Numbered from the stretch's first letter, positions 8,644-18,351 are shown. The stretch is DNA of 37,082 nt from Cecembia sp. (GCF_007126775.1 NZ_SLAP01000032.1:1-37082), one strand, 5' to 3'. Notes: a model not told the origin generated them from the sequence alone. Made by a program: numbers and translations.

Positions 8644-11625
8644 TTAGAAATCAATGGTTATGTGAAAGAAGACCCTTCTTGGTGTTGGGTATGGGGTTAT
8701 ATCCACATTGTTGGCAATTGCCTGGGCTCCAAAAGTGGAAGTCTCAGGGTCATAACCTTGATAGTTTGTAAATAGGAAGGCATTATTCATAGAAGCGCCC
8801 AATCTAATATTCTCAACGCTATTACCAAATGTTTGGATTACAGTATTTTTTGGAATAGAGTAGTACAAACCGATTTCCCTGATTTTCAAGAAAGTTGCAT
8901 CCTGAACCCATCTTCCGGCATTATTAAAAGGGGCAGGTGGTCTTTGTCTACCATTTGGAATTCCATCCCCATTATCATCTTCAAACCAACCTTTGGTTGT
9001 ACCTCCAGCATCAGTTAAGAACTGTGACAAGTTGATATTATCTCCTCCTTTTCTATACTCCAATAAGAAAGAGAACTCCAAGTTTTTTGCAATTGTGAAA
9101 TTATTTATCATCGACATATTGAACTTGGGCTGGGAATTACCCCATATGGTAAAACCGCCGGGATTATTTGGGTCCGCAGGTGTTCCGACAATTGTAGTTG
9201 GCGCTACACCTTCTGCGTACAAGAAAGTACCTAAAGCCGCTCCAAATCCACCAGCAACATATGTAGGGATTCCTAATCTCCGCATATTCAATCGGTTTTG
9301 CCAGTACATAACCCTGGAATTCCAACGGAAGTTTGGCTTGTCAACAACCGTCCCAAAGAGGGCCAATTCAATACCTTTATTCTCCAACTCAGCCTCATTA
9401 CTTGGTGTGATATTCACTCCAGTAGAAGGTGCCAAGTTCAGATTTTGAATATTGTTCTGTGTGTTTTTGATATAATAAGTAGCCTCCAAACCAAGTTTAT
9501 TATTAAAGAAACCTGCATCGATACCAAACTCCAATTCAGTGGCTGTTTCTGGCAAAATTTGGGTATTTCCAATTTGCGTCGAAACCACAGAACCTAAAAG
9601 TCCTCCGATATTTGCTCCTCCTAATGGTGTGAAGGTTGCTCCAAATGCTACAGGACCGGCTGTTTCACCATAGGCAATTCTTGGTTTCAAAGCTGAAAAC
9701 GTTGTCTTTGAACCCCAGAAATCAAAATTGGCCAAATTGAATGCGACGGAAGCTCTTGGAAAGGCGTAGAATTGATTCGGGTCACCATTTAAGGTGGATT
9801 TATCCCAACGGACACCTACTGTACCAATGATTTTATCCTCAAAATTTGCCTCTTGTTGTAAGAAAATCCCTGCTTCCTGCACCTCTGAGAAAAACTGTTG
9901 GTTGATCTCTTGCACAGTAGCCTGTTGTAGGTTAAGTTGACCAGGGGCTAAACCTCTACCTCTTGTAAATAGTCCATCATTCTTGAAATCTAATCTTACA
10001 ACCCCAGCTTGGGAATTCATATTGACCCTTCCTAAGTTCCAGTTGTAAACCATTACAGCCTGAAGATTGGTATTAAAGCTTTCCTGTTTACCCCAAAGCA
10101 CATCACCTGGATTGGCCTGACCCCTTTGAAACTGCAGGAATTCAGGAAGGTAAACCAAAGTTGTATTTTGAAGGAAATCCATACCTCCAGCCAATTGGAA
10201 TCTTAAGAAACTATTTGCTGATTTATAAAGATCCGCATCAAGCGTAAAAGCTTGGATAAATCTATTGACAAGAGAATTATTGATGGCATTATCCGTTACC
10301 GCAACCGGGTTTTCCGAGAAATATGGATTGATAGGATAAGTACCGTCTGCATTTCTTCTCAAATCATAATAATTTGGAACATAGGCGATATTATATCCAA
10401 TACTGGCACCTGTGTTGTTTTGGTTGCCTGTAAACCCTCTGTCTGTATTGCTTCGGATATAATTGGAAGAAACTCCCAAACGGATGAAATCGGAAATTTT
10501 GTGATCCACATTCGCCCTGATAGAGTACCTTTCAAAGCCAGTATTTCTTACAGTTCCATCTTCTGCTGCAATGTTACCACTGATGAAGAACTTGGTCCTG
10601 TCATTTCCTCCATTAACAGTCAGCCTTGTATTGGAAAGAGTTGCCGTATTATTGTAGAAATAATCTTCATAATCTACAAAGGTATTGGTGGCAACTGCTT
10701 GTCTGAACCTTTCCAATTCAATCGGCCTTCTAGCCTCTGGAAAAAAGAAATTGATTTTTTCTTCACTCCAATCATCAACACCGAGTAATCTCAAAGGAGT
10801 GGCAAAACCGATATCTTGAGAAAGAGAAACCTGGGTTTTCCCAGCAGATCCTCTTTTTGTAGTAATAATAATTACCCCTGCATTGGCCCTTGTTCCATAA
10901 ATTGCAGCTGCTGAAGGTCCCTTAAGTACTTCGATAGACTCAATATCATTCGGATTCAAATCAGCCAAGCGGTTGGCTCCATCATCCTGATTGGCACCTC
11001 CGGCTCCTGTTACCGAAGCCCTTCCTGTTCTTTGAAAGCTATTGTTGATATACACCCCATCAACAATGATCAAAGGCTGAGAAGAACCAGATAAACTTGA
11101 TATACCCCTCAGTTGTATAGAAACTCCACCCCCCGGCGCACCCGAGTTCATACGAATATTTGCACCAGCAATTTTACCATAAAGGGCACCATCAGTGGTC
11201 TGAATATTCGTGGTTCCCACCAGTTCTTTGGCAGACACCGAAGAAACTGCATTGGCTAGATTACTCCGCTTCACATTAGAAGCAAGACCTGTGATGACTA
11301 CTTCTTCCAAATTAGTAGCATCTTCTCTTAGTCTTACCTGCACTGAAGTAAGATTCGGAGAAACATTCACATTTTGACTGGTGTATCCCAATGAAGACAC
11401 TACCAAAACTGCTTCCTGACTTCCAGGAACGGTAATACTGAACCGTCCATCTAAGTCTGCCACTACACCCGTGGTAGTATTCCTGATCAAAATAGTCGCC
11501 CCTATCAAAGGCTCACCTGTCCGATCATCTGTTACCGTACCCGATACGGTATACTGTGCCCAACTCCATCCTGCTGTTAGCAGAAGAAGTAAAAGGGTAG
11601 TGCTAAATTTGTAAATTTTTTTCAT
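8644..11625 (-). CDS. SusC/RagA family TonB-linked outer-membrane transporter
   Basis: An outer-membrane TonB-dependent importer (993 aa). In order: a signal peptide ending in SWAQ (about residue 24); a carboxypeptidase-regulatory-like domain (YTVSGTVTDDRTGEPLIGATI, about 25-105); a TonB-box-like segment LEEVVITG (about 105-112); a plug domain with QLRGISSL and PLIIVDGVYIN; then a 22-strand barrel ending in an aromatic C-terminus (FHITIDF), as outer-membrane assembly requires. It transports ligands captured by the SusD partner, using energy from TonB-ExbBD. It is somewhat shorter than many polysaccharide SusC proteins (about 1000-1100 aa). No anti-sigma/sigma pair or hybrid two-component regulator is adjacent, so regulation is not evident. 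The 5' untranslated region is long if the promoter at 11812-11840 is right. Confidence 0.95.
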   Translation of the reverse strand: MKKIYKFSTTLLLLLLTAGWSWAQYTVSGTVTDDRTGEPLIGATILIRNTTTGVVADLDGRFSITVPGSQEAVLVVSSLGYTSQNVNVSPNLTSVQVRLREDATNLEEVVITGLASNVKRSNLANAVSSVSAKELVGTTNIQTTDGALYGKIAGANIRMNSGAPGGGVSIQLRGISSLSGSSQPLIIVDGVYINNSFQRTGRASVTGAGGANQDDGANRLADLNPNDIESIEVLKGPSAAAIYGTRANAGVIIITTKRGSAGKTQVSLSQDIGFATPLRLLGVDDWSEEKINFFFPEARRPIELERFRQAVATNTFVDYEDYFYNNTATLSNTRLTVNGGNDRTKFFISGNIAAEDGTVRNTGFERYSIRANVDHKISDFIRLGVSSNYIRSNTDRGFTGNQNNTGASIGYNIAYVPNYYDLRRNADGTYPINPYFSENPVAVTDNAINNSLVNRFIQAFTLDADLYKSANSFLRFQLAGGMDFLQNTTLVYLPEFLQFQRGQANPGDVLWGKQESFNTNLQAVMVYNWNLGRVNMNSQAGVVRLDFKNDGLFTRGRGLAPGQLNLQQATVQEINQQFFSEVQEAGIFLQQEANFEDKIIGTVGVRWDKSTLNGDPNQFYAFPRASVAFNLANFDFWGSKTTFSALKPRIAYGETAGPVAFGATFTPLGGANIGGLLGSVVSTQIGNTQILPETATELEFGIDAGFFNNKLGLEATYYIKNTQNNIQNLNLAPSTGVNITPSNEAELENKGIELALFGTVVDKPNFRWNSRVMYWQNRLNMRRLGIPTYVAGGFGAALGTFLYAEGVAPTTIVGTPADPNNPGGFTIWGNSQPKFNMSMINNFTIAKNLEFSFLLEYRKGGDNINLSQFLTDAGGTTKGWFEDDNGDGIPNGRQRPPAPFNNAGRWVQDATFLKIREIGLYYSIPKNTVIQTFGNSVENIRLGASMNNAFLFTNYQGYDPETSTFGAQAIANNVDITPYPTPRRVFFHITIDF

Positions 11626-11811
11626 AGAATTTGTTTTAAACCTAAGTTAAATAACACCCAAGAAATTTAGGAAATTACCTCAAATAAATCGCATGTAATA
11701 TCCATAAAAGGCAAAAATTAATTCTGCGTATAAGGAAAAAAAACATATGAATTCAACAAAAAAAATTTCTCAGGAATAAAAAAATTCTAATCCTATTCTA
11801 AAAACTATATT

Positions 11812-11840
11812 CAAAACTACAGTATTGAAATGAAATCAAA
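11812..11840 (-). promoter_or_regulatory. Candidate promoter for susC-susD
   Basis: On the minus strand TTTG (11840-11837) is followed after 17 bases by TAGTTTTG (11819-11812). This matches the Bacteroidota primary-sigma consensus TTTG-N17-23-TAnnTTTG. It would give a leader of about 180 bases before the susC start at 11625, long enough for post-transcriptional control, but I see no strong hairpin in it. Confidence 0.5.
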
Positions 11841-11885
11841 AAAACCGTATGTAACTGTTTTTTTGATAAACGGAGGAACTTAAGC

Positions 11886-13412
11886 TCAAAGATCCTCCGT
11901 CAAAATTGCTAAAGCTGTTTTAATGCCTTCTTTATAATTGCCCAATCTGATATTCTCATCTGGGCCATGTTGGTTATTGTCTGAATTGACTGTTACTACA
12001 GTAACGGCGGGTACTTCCAATGCATCTACAAAGGGTGCAATAGGTAGGGAGCCACCACTGATCCGTTTTTTGATGGGTTCTTTTCCAAAAGCCCTAACCA
12101 TGGCTTTATTCAGCCAAATACCCGGTTCAGAATCAAAAGGTGTCCTGAAAGCCTGATAAGAAATGCTACCCTCCCATTTCAATAGTTTGGGGAAGCGCTG
12201 TCTTTCTTCATCCGTAGGATCTCTTCCTTCTAAAATATAATATCCCTGATCTTCAATATGACCTCTAATTAAACCAAAAAGACGCTCAGGGTCACTTTCT
12301 GGCACTAACCTAATATCTATTTCAGCAGTTGCATCTGCTGGAACAATGGTTCTCACTTCATCACCTACCCACCCGGAGGACATTCCCCTGATATTTAATG
12401 AAGGATACTGTAAGGACTCTTGGTAGGTACCGCCAACTTTATCTACACTTCCAATCCCCAACTTCATTTGGATTTCATCCTCATCATCAGGAACCTGAGC
12501 TAAAATTTCCCTTTCGGTATCTGTCAGCACTATTCCATCATAAAAGCCCGGAATGACCACTCTCCCCTCATCATCTTTCATGGAGGCCAAAATCTGGGTT
12601 AACCTAAAAGCAGGATTTGGGGCATAATTCCCATAATGCCCTGAATGTTGAGCTGCTCGCGGACCAAAAACTTTCAAGGTGATTTGTGAAATCCCCCGAG
12701 CACCAAAACTTAACGTTGGTTCATTGCTCAAATGCCTTGGACCATCCATGATCAACATCATATCTGCTGCCAGAGTCTCCTTGTGACGCACCACAGCCTC
12801 CGGAAGATGTGGGGAACCAATCTCTTCTTCAAAGTCCAAAATGATTTTGAGGTTATAATTGGGCGTCAGCTTTTGCTCCACCATGGCATCCCAAGCTGTG
12901 AGAAACATGGCAAATGGCCCTTTATCATCCGAGGAAGATCTTGCAAAAATCCTCCACTCAGGGTCAAATTGACTTTGAAGCATTTCCATCGGAATGGCTT
13001 CCCATTGCCCAGATGTACTCTGTCGTTTCAAGACAGGCTGATAGGGGTCTGCTTGGTTCCAACGTTTTCTATCTACAGGTTGGCCGTCAATATGGAAATA
13101 AAACAAAACTGTTTTTTTGGCTTTAGGAACAGTCTTTTCGGCAAATAAAAGTGGGAATCCGGAAGTCTCTAACCTGCTAACCTGCCAATTCCTTGTTGAT
13201 AAATTGGATTCGCACCACTCTATATTGGGTACAAGTTGCTCCGGATCATTGGAATCATTAGGAATGGACAGCAATTCATTTAGAATACCAATCCCCCTTA
13301 GGAAATGTGCTTCCGTCACGGCATCCAAGTCAATTTTTGCTTTCTTTTGGGCTACAGCCTGACCAAAGGATAGCATTAAACCCAAGAAAATCAGAAGAAT
13401 ATTTAATTTCAT
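11886..13412 (-). CDS. M20 family dipeptidase/metallopeptidase, secreted
   Basis: A secreted M20 metallopeptidase (508 aa) of the dipeptidase-like branch, which hydrolyses short peptides with two zinc ions. The signal peptide ends at about AVAQ (residue 22). The metal and catalytic motifs are intact: FHIDGQP (His107, Asp109), SSSDDKGP (bridging Asp about 162), EEEIGS (general base and ligand, about 195-197), MDGP (Asp223) and the C-terminal NQHGPDEN (His). The dimerisation region carries the AQHSGHYG motif. It ends about 45-75 bases upstream of the susC promoter on the same strand and is probably a separate transcript. Together with susCD it suggests degradation and uptake of peptides (inference). 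Confidence 0.9.
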   Translation of the reverse strand: MKLNILLIFLGLMLSFGQAVAQKKAKIDLDAVTEAHFLRGIGILNELLSIPNDSNDPEQLVPNIEWCESNLSTRNWQVSRLETSGFPLLFAEKTVPKAKKTVLFYFHIDGQPVDRKRWNQADPYQPVLKRQSTSGQWEAIPMEMLQSQFDPEWRIFARSSSDDKGPFAMFLTAWDAMVEQKLTPNYNLKIILDFEEEIGSPHLPEAVVRHKETLAADMMLIMDGPRHLSNEPTLSFGARGISQITLKVFGPRAAQHSGHYGNYAPNPAFRLTQILASMKDDEGRVVIPGFYDGIVLTDTEREILAQVPDDEDEIQMKLGIGSVDKVGGTYQESLQYPSLNIRGMSSGWVGDEVRTIVPADATAEIDIRLVPESDPERLFGLIRGHIEDQGYYILEGRDPTDEERQRFPKLLKWEGSISYQAFRTPFDSEPGIWLNKAMVRAFGKEPIKKRISGGSLPIAPFVDALEVPAVTVVTVNSDNNQHGPDENIRLGNYKEGIKTALAILTEDL

Positions 13413-13504
13413 AATTGTTATTTTGACTTGAATTTTAGCCGAAACAACAATAAATCAAAGCTCAATTTTATGGACGGTTAATTTTCAACCAAAGGATAGA
13501 ATCC

Positions 13505-14212
13505 TTATTTTCGCTCAAAAGTAAAAGAAACCATTACCTTATCATTGATCTTTCTTTCTTCAGGCCTAAATGTAGGCTCATCTCTGGGAGCCATATCGGC
13601 AGCCATGGCAACCCTGGCCTCACGCATTACCGGATAAAAGCCTTGACTGGATGAGGTATAATTTACTTTGTGAACATGAATATCCTGCACTCCAATACTT
13701 TTGGCAATTACTTTGGCCTTTCGCATGGCATCTGCAATTGCCTTCTCCAGTAATTCCTCTTCTACCGCTTTTTTCAATTCATCAGAGACCTGCAAAGAAA
13801 GATTGAATCCAGGATTACCTGTCTGTTGAATCGTCTCTGTTACTTTAATCAGATCTTTTTCAATATCTAAAACCCTGACCCTAATGCTTTGGGAAGCCAC
13901 ATAACCACTGTCATGGGATGAACCCCTGGTAAAAACCCGGTTTACATTTACGTAATAATTATCTACAAACAACCGGTATGTTTTCACGCCTGACTTTTTC
14001 AGGGCATCTTCAATGGCCTTAGTCTTTTTGTTCAGGCCATTAGTAGCATCAGCCACTGTCATCGCTTTTTCATTTAAAGAAATAAGAATCAAGGCCTCAT
14101 CGGGCATAAGGCTGACTTCACTGTTGCCTTCTACCTCAATCAAGGGGATTTGTTGTGCCATCATTGTAAAAGATAAAATTAAGAAGGGGAGGATAAACAT
14201 TGTTATTTTCAT
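13505..14212 (-). CDS. SIMPL domain (DUF541) periplasmic protein
   Basis: A 235-aa SIMPL/DUF541 protein with a signal peptide ending in MMAQQ. The domain signature is IEVEGNSEVSLMPDEALILISL at its start (residues about 24-45), followed by the long helix of the family (VADATNGLNKKTKAIEDALKKSG, about 54-76) and the conserved C-terminal AMRKAKVIAKSIGV segment. Family members such as YggE and BP26 form periplasmic rings; their biochemical role is poorly defined, with a link to oxidative stress reported for YggE. It follows tyrA on the same strand after 71 bases and has no evident functional link to aromatic synthesis. Confidence 0.88.
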   Translation of the reverse strand: MKITMFILPFLILSFTMMAQQIPLIEVEGNSEVSLMPDEALILISLNEKAMTVADATNGLNKKTKAIEDALKKSGVKTYRLFVDNYYVNVNRVFTRGSSHDSGYVASQSIRVRVLDIEKDLIKVTETIQQTGNPGFNLSLQVSDELKKAVEEELLEKAIADAMRKAKVIAKSIGVQDIHVHKVNYTSSSQGFYPVMREARVAMAADMAPRDEPTFRPEERKINDKVMVSFTFERK

Positions 14213-14283
14213 GACTTATCAATTTAAAACCTACCCTTATAGATCAAATAACAGGCCGATTTCTAAGCAGTGTTTCTTTAAAA

Positions 14284-15129
14284 TCAAGAAAGATCCAGAA
14301 TATCCCTTATTTTATTGATTTTCTGCATTTCTTGGAACAAGCCTTCAAAATCATCATCTTGGATTTTATCTCTGAATTTAGACAAGTTTGTGATATACCT
14401 GTTTAGACCTTCTATAATATTTTTCTTATTTTCCAGCATTATTGGTGCCCACATAGCTGGCGAACTTTTGGCCAAACGTACCGTTGAAGCAAAACCACTG
14501 CCTGCCATATCAAAAACATTTTTATCATCTTCCATTTTGTCAAGAACAGTTTTCCCCAGCATAAAAGAAGAAATATGAGACAAATGGGATACAAATGCCA
14601 ATTGGGCATCATGTTCTTCAGGATCCATGAACCTGAGTTTCATATTCAATGCTTCAAGAACCTCATACGCCATTCCTTTGAGATGTACATCAGTTTTTTC
14701 CATTTCACAGATAATAAATACTTTCCTGTCCAATAGACTTTCCATCGCCGCTTTTGGACCGGAATATTCCGTACCGGCTATTGGGTGTCCTGCCAGGTAA
14801 CGGGACCGCTGTGGATGGTTTTCCACTGCTTTACAAAGGGTAGCTTTGGTAGATCCAAAGTCTATAATTAAGGTATTTTCCCCGGTTTGATTCAAAGTAG
14901 TTTCCAAAATTTTTGGTAAGGTGTCCGCGGGAGTTGCCAAAATAACAATATCTGTATCAGGATCGGCTTCTGTTCTTGCTTCATTAATTAAACCCAATGC
15001 CAATGCATCACTGAGGTTTTTTTCACTGGCGTCATGCCCTGTAAAAACAATTTCCGGCATTGCTTTTTTCAATGCCAACGCAAATGATCCGCCCAAAAGT
15101 CCTATTCCTACAATGTGTATCTTTTTCAT
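14284..15129 (-). CDS. tyrA: Prephenate dehydrogenase (TyrA)
   Basis: The NAD(P)-dependent oxidative decarboxylase of prephenate, or possibly of arogenate, on the tyrosine branch (281 aa). An N-terminal Rossmann motif GIGLLGGS is at residues 8-15. The conserved catalytic region GHPIAGTEYSGP lies near the middle, and the helical dimerisation domain (DAQLAFVSHLSHISSFML onward) follows. There is no C-terminal ACT domain and no fused chorismate mutase, so feedback by tyrosine through an ACT domain is absent; the chorismate mutase sits on the two DAHP synthases instead. It is the last biosynthetic gene of the minus-strand aromatic run and starts 34 bases after the aminotransferase stop. Whether it uses prephenate or arogenate cannot be decided here. 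Confidence 0.92.
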   Translation of the reverse strand: MKKIHIVGIGLLGGSFALALKKAMPEIVFTGHDASEKNLSDALALGLINEARTEADPDTDIVILATPADTLPKILETTLNQTGENTLIIDFGSTKATLCKAVENHPQRSRYLAGHPIAGTEYSGPKAAMESLLDRKVFIICEMEKTDVHLKGMAYEVLEALNMKLRFMDPEEHDAQLAFVSHLSHISSFMLGKTVLDKMEDDKNVFDMAGSGFASTVRLAKSSPAMWAPIMLENKKNIIEGLNRYITNLSKFRDKIQDDDFEGLFQEMQKINKIRDILDLS

Positions 15130-15163
15130 ATTAATCTTAATTAATTTAATCGCTCTATGGATT

Positions 15164-16306
15164 CTATATTCTATTGATTGCTTCCAGGATTTGGCTTTTA
15201 TTGACGCAAAGAGATAATCTTACCCAGCCCTCTCCATTATTTCCAAAAATATCACCAGGTGCCATGAAAATGCTTTTATTTTCCAATAAACCATCTACAA
15301 ACTCCCTGGATTTAATTCCATCGGGAAGCTTAGCCCAAACAAACATGCCTTCAGCATCCTCACTGTATTCCAAACCAAGTTTTTTTACCAACTCCCATAT
15401 CATTTTCCTTCTCGCCGCATATTCAGCATTCAATTCAGAATACCATGCCTCTCCTAAATTCAAGGCGGCAATAGCCCCATTTTGAATACCAAGAAACATT
15501 CCGGAATCTACATTGCTTTTCACCTTGACTATAGCATCAATAAATTTTCCTTGACCCAAGACTGCCCCCACTCTCCATCCAGCCATATTGGCTGTTTTAC
15601 TCAATGAATTTAATTCCAAGGCTACCATTTTGGCGCCCGGAATTTGAAAAATACTCCGAGGTTCATCCGTCAAAATCATACTGTAGGGATTGTCATTAAC
15701 CAACAATAAATCATGGGCTTTAGCGAAGTCAACCAGCGCTTTAAATATCTGTCTATCCGCCTTAGCTCCTGTGGGCATATGCGGATAATTGATCCACATC
15801 ATCTTGACTCTCGAAAGGTCTTTCTTTTCCAAATCCTGCAAATCAGGATACCATGCGTTTTCCTTATTCAAACTGTAGTAAATGCATTCGTTTCCCAGCA
15901 TTTTGAGCACTGAGGTATAAGTAGGATAGCCTGGATCAGGAACCAATACAGCATCTCCCTCATTTAAAAAAGCCATGGAAATATGTAAAATCCCTTCCTT
16001 CGAACCGATCAAAGGCAGAACTTCAGTATCCGTGAAATTGGTTACACCATATTTCTTTTCATAAAAATCCACAAAAGCCCTCCTCAATGCAGGAATTCCT
16101 TGGTAATTTTGATAACCATGGGTTTCAGTAGCGTTTGCAGTGCCTGTCAAAGCAGCCACAACAGTTGGGTGAGGAGGTAAATCAGGACTGCCTATACCCA
16201 TATTGATTACGGCTTTCCCTGCCTCCTGAAGCCTTTTGACTTCTTTTAATTTTTGAGAAAAATAATATTCCTCCACAGTATGGACCCTATTCGAAAAACT
16301 GATCAT
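15164..16306 (-). CDS. Class I/II pyridoxal-phosphate aminotransferase, probably aromatic
   Basis: A fold-type I PLP aminotransferase (380 aa). The cofactor lysine is Lys237 in NSLSKTANMAGWRVG, with Arg245 in the same motif. NYPHMPTG (173-180) and NDNPY (204-208) are the other PLP-site motifs, in the form seen in the LL-diaminopimelate/AlaT-like branch. Its position between pheA and tyrA, with its ATG overlapping the pheA stop (ATGA, 16303-16306), argues for transamination of phenylpyruvate or 4-hydroxyphenylpyruvate. Prephenate transamination is an alternative if the organism uses arogenate. The substrate is inferred from context only. Confidence 0.88.
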   Translation of the reverse strand: MISFSNRVHTVEEYYFSQKLKEVKRLQEAGKAVINMGIGSPDLPPHPTVVAALTGTANATETHGYQNYQGIPALRRAFVDFYEKKYGVTNFTDTEVLPLIGSKEGILHISMAFLNEGDAVLVPDPGYPTYTSVLKMLGNECIYYSLNKENAWYPDLQDLEKKDLSRVKMMWINYPHMPTGAKADRQIFKALVDFAKAHDLLLVNDNPYSMILTDEPRSIFQIPGAKMVALELNSLSKTANMAGWRVGAVLGQGKFIDAIVKVKSNVDSGMFLGIQNGAIAALNLGEAWYSELNAEYAARRKMIWELVKKLGLEYSEDAEGMFVWAKLPDGIKSREFVDGLLENKSIFMAPGDIFGNNGEGWVRLSLCVNKSQILEAINRI

Positions 16307-17139
16307 CTTTTATCTTCCTTACAAAATTTACTACTCCTATACTCTCCAAGTACTTTTACTTCAGCTCCATTTTGGACAATTCCTTTTAGGGCTTCTTCTA
16401 AGCGAAGAAAAGATTCAAAATGAGCATCCATAAAAAACGCATAATCCCAAGGTTTTTCTATTACCGGCACAGATTGGATCTTGGAAAGATTAAGCCCGTA
16501 TTCACTTATTTGTGTAAGCAATTTGGCTAAACTCCCCATTTCATTGCTGATAATTATCTTCAAAGAAACTTTATCGCTTCCATCAGTTTTTTCTGGTTTT
16601 CCTTTTTGCAAAATAATAAACCTTGTGAAATTGTCTTTGACAGTTTGAATGTCGGAGGCCAATATCTGTAATTGATATATTTCGGCAGCAGCCTTGCTGG
16701 CAACTGCAGCAACACCCATCAGCGATTCCTCAGCGATGCGTTTAGCCACAGTCGCTGTATCCAAATCATCTGACAATAGGATATCCGGATAGTCTTGGAA
16801 AAACTTCTTACACTGCAAAAGTGCCATGGGATGGGAACGAACCTCCTTGATATCGGCAATTTTTTGTCCTGGAAGGGCTAGGAGATTATGGGAAATTGGC
16901 AAATAATACTCCCCCGAAATGTGTAAACCATAGCGATCTATCAGTTCATAATTTGGTAAAATAGCTCCTGCTATTGAATTTTCAATCGCCAGAACGGCAT
17001 ATTGATCTTTTGCTTCCGAAACTGCCTTGACCGCCTGTTCAAAGGTGCGGTGATAGTTTACCTCGGATTCAGTTCCAAAATAATCCAATACCACCTGATG
17101 GTGGAATGAACCAGGGATCCCTTGAATTGCAATACCCAT
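16303..17139 (-). CDS. pheA: Prephenate dehydratase (PheA)
   Basis: Converts prephenate to phenylpyruvate (278 aa). The periplasmic-binding-like catalytic domain spans about residues 1-180. It has AIQGIPGSFHH at the start, the AIENSIAG motif, and the catalytic TRF motif in KDNFTRFIIL. A C-terminal ACT domain (about 195-270) begins with GSLAKLLTQISEYGLNLSKI, matching the GALxxxL pattern; the usual ESRP motif is changed to QSVP, so Phe feedback may be weaker or different (inference). There is no fused chorismate mutase domain. Three bases separate it from aroA upstream, and it overlaps the aminotransferase downstream, so these are tightly coupled in one operon. Confidence 0.93.
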   Translation of the reverse strand: MGIAIQGIPGSFHHQVVLDYFGTESEVNYHRTFEQAVKAVSEAKDQYAVLAIENSIAGAILPNYELIDRYGLHISGEYYLPISHNLLALPGQKIADIKEVRSHPMALLQCKKFFQDYPDILLSDDLDTATVAKRIAEESLMGVAAVASKAAAEIYQLQILASDIQTVKDNFTRFIILQKGKPEKTDGSDKVSLKIIISNEMGSLAKLLTQISEYGLNLSKIQSVPVIEKPWDYAFFMDAHFESFLRLEEALKGIVQNGAEVKVLGEYRSSKFCKEDKR

Positions 17140-17142
17140 AGC

Positions 17143-18351
17143 TTAATTATTAATCAACGCAACATGCTTCCAAAAACTGGGATAGGATTTATTGACCACT
17201 TCTGGATCTTCAATGATTACCCTTGTCTTGGTCATCAAAGGCATAAACGCCATAGCCATTCTGTGGTCATCATATGTATGAATTTTCACTTCATTGGGCA
17301 TTTTCACACTTGGAATCAGGGTGAATGCCTCGTTGGCATCTTCTTCTAACTTCGCCCCAAATTTCAGCAATTCCTGTTGCAGGGCATAAATCCGGTCAGT
17401 TTCTTTGATCCGCAGACTTTCTAAGCCTGTAAATCGTACTTTTTGCCCAATAATAGCACAAGTTACTGCTACAGTCTGGGCCAAATCAGGACAATCGCTG
17501 AAATCGAATGCATCTAGACCTTTGACTTCCTGTTTGGTCAATTGAAGCCCACCAACCTTAAATTCACTCTTTACCCCTAAGTGATCCATGATTTCCACAA
17601 TCTTTGAATCTCCTTGCAAACTATTCTGCTTTAGCCCTTCCAAAAACAAGTCTCCCTTATCTGCACAGGCAATCAAGCTGAACCAATAACTCGCTCCTGA
17701 CCAGTCGCTTTCCACCGAAAAGACAGTGGGCTTATAGTCCTGATGTTTCACTTTGATCAAATTGCCTTTCCATTCACAACTTACGCCAAATGCCTTCATC
17801 AACTGAATAGTCATTTCTATGTAGGTTCTAGAACCTACTTTTCCTGTCAATTCGAGGGTCAATCCCTTTGGTAGCTTTGGGGCTACCATCAAAAGCGCTG
17901 AAATGTATTGACTGCTTACATCCCCTCTGATTTGAAGGGCATCAGTTTTTTGAATCTTCAATCCATGAATTGCAAGAGGTGGAAAGCCTTCTTTATTCAT
18001 GTAGTGGATTTCTGCCCCTAGAGCCCTTAATGCATCAACCAAAATTCCTATCGGTCTTTCACACATCCTCGGTGTTCCAGTCATGACCTTGTACTGATCA
18101 GTGACCACAGCATAAGCTGTAAGAAATCGCATGGTCGTACCTGCATCCAGTACATCAAAAATTGGAGGGTTTTCCTTAAGGAGACGGATCATGGTCTGGG
18201 TATCTCTCGCCTCTGCTAAATTCAGTAGCCGGTTTTCGCCTTCAGTCAGTGCATCTATTATCAATGCCCTGTTACTCTCGCTCTTAGAAGAGGGAAGAGG
18301 GATTCTGCTTGGCAAAAAAGAATTGATCTGTTCTAAAATAAGGGTTTCCAA
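17143..18351 (-). CDS. aroA: 3-phosphoshikimate 1-carboxyvinyltransferase (EPSP synthase)
   Basis: Joins phosphoenolpyruvate to shikimate 3-phosphate, the sixth shikimate-pathway step (402 aa, a little shorter than the usual 425-430). Motifs seen: PSSKSESNRAL (22-30, substrate-binding Lys and Arg), DAGTTMRFLTAY (69-80, where most enzymes have the longer LDAGNAGTxxRFL), SSQYISALLM, ESDWSGASYWFSLIA, KETDRIYALQQEL and TYDDHRMAMAF. The shortened, altered loop at 66-76 contributes to the PEP and glyphosate site, so inhibitor sensitivity could differ from the E. coli type (inference). It starts 11 bases after aroB stops and is followed by pheA after 3 bases. Confidence 0.95.
   Translation of the reverse strand: METLILEQINSFLPSRIPLPSSKSESNRALIIDALTEGENRLLNLAEARDTQTMIRLLKENPPIFDVLDAGTTMRFLTAYAVVTDQYKVMTGTPRMCERPIGILVDALRALGAEIHYMNKEGFPPLAIHGLKIQKTDALQIRGDVSSQYISALLMVAPKLPKGLTLELTGKVGSRTYIEMTIQLMKAFGVSCEWKGNLIKVKHQDYKPTVFSVESDWSGASYWFSLIACADKGDLFLEGLKQNSLQGDSKIVEIMDHLGVKSEFKVGGLQLTKQEVKGLDAFDFSDCPDLAQTVAVTCAIIGQKVRFTGLESLRIKETDRIYALQQELLKFGAKLEEDANEAFTLIPSVKMPNEVKIHTYDDHRMAMAFMPLMTKTRVIIEDPEVVNKSYPSFWKHVALINN

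Noticed and set aside
10252-10788. 178-codon open frame on the plus strand inside susC, with others at 8993-9448 and 9298-9597
   Set aside because: They lie antisense to a clearly coding susC, have no signal, motif or promoter, and look like shadows of its codon pattern.
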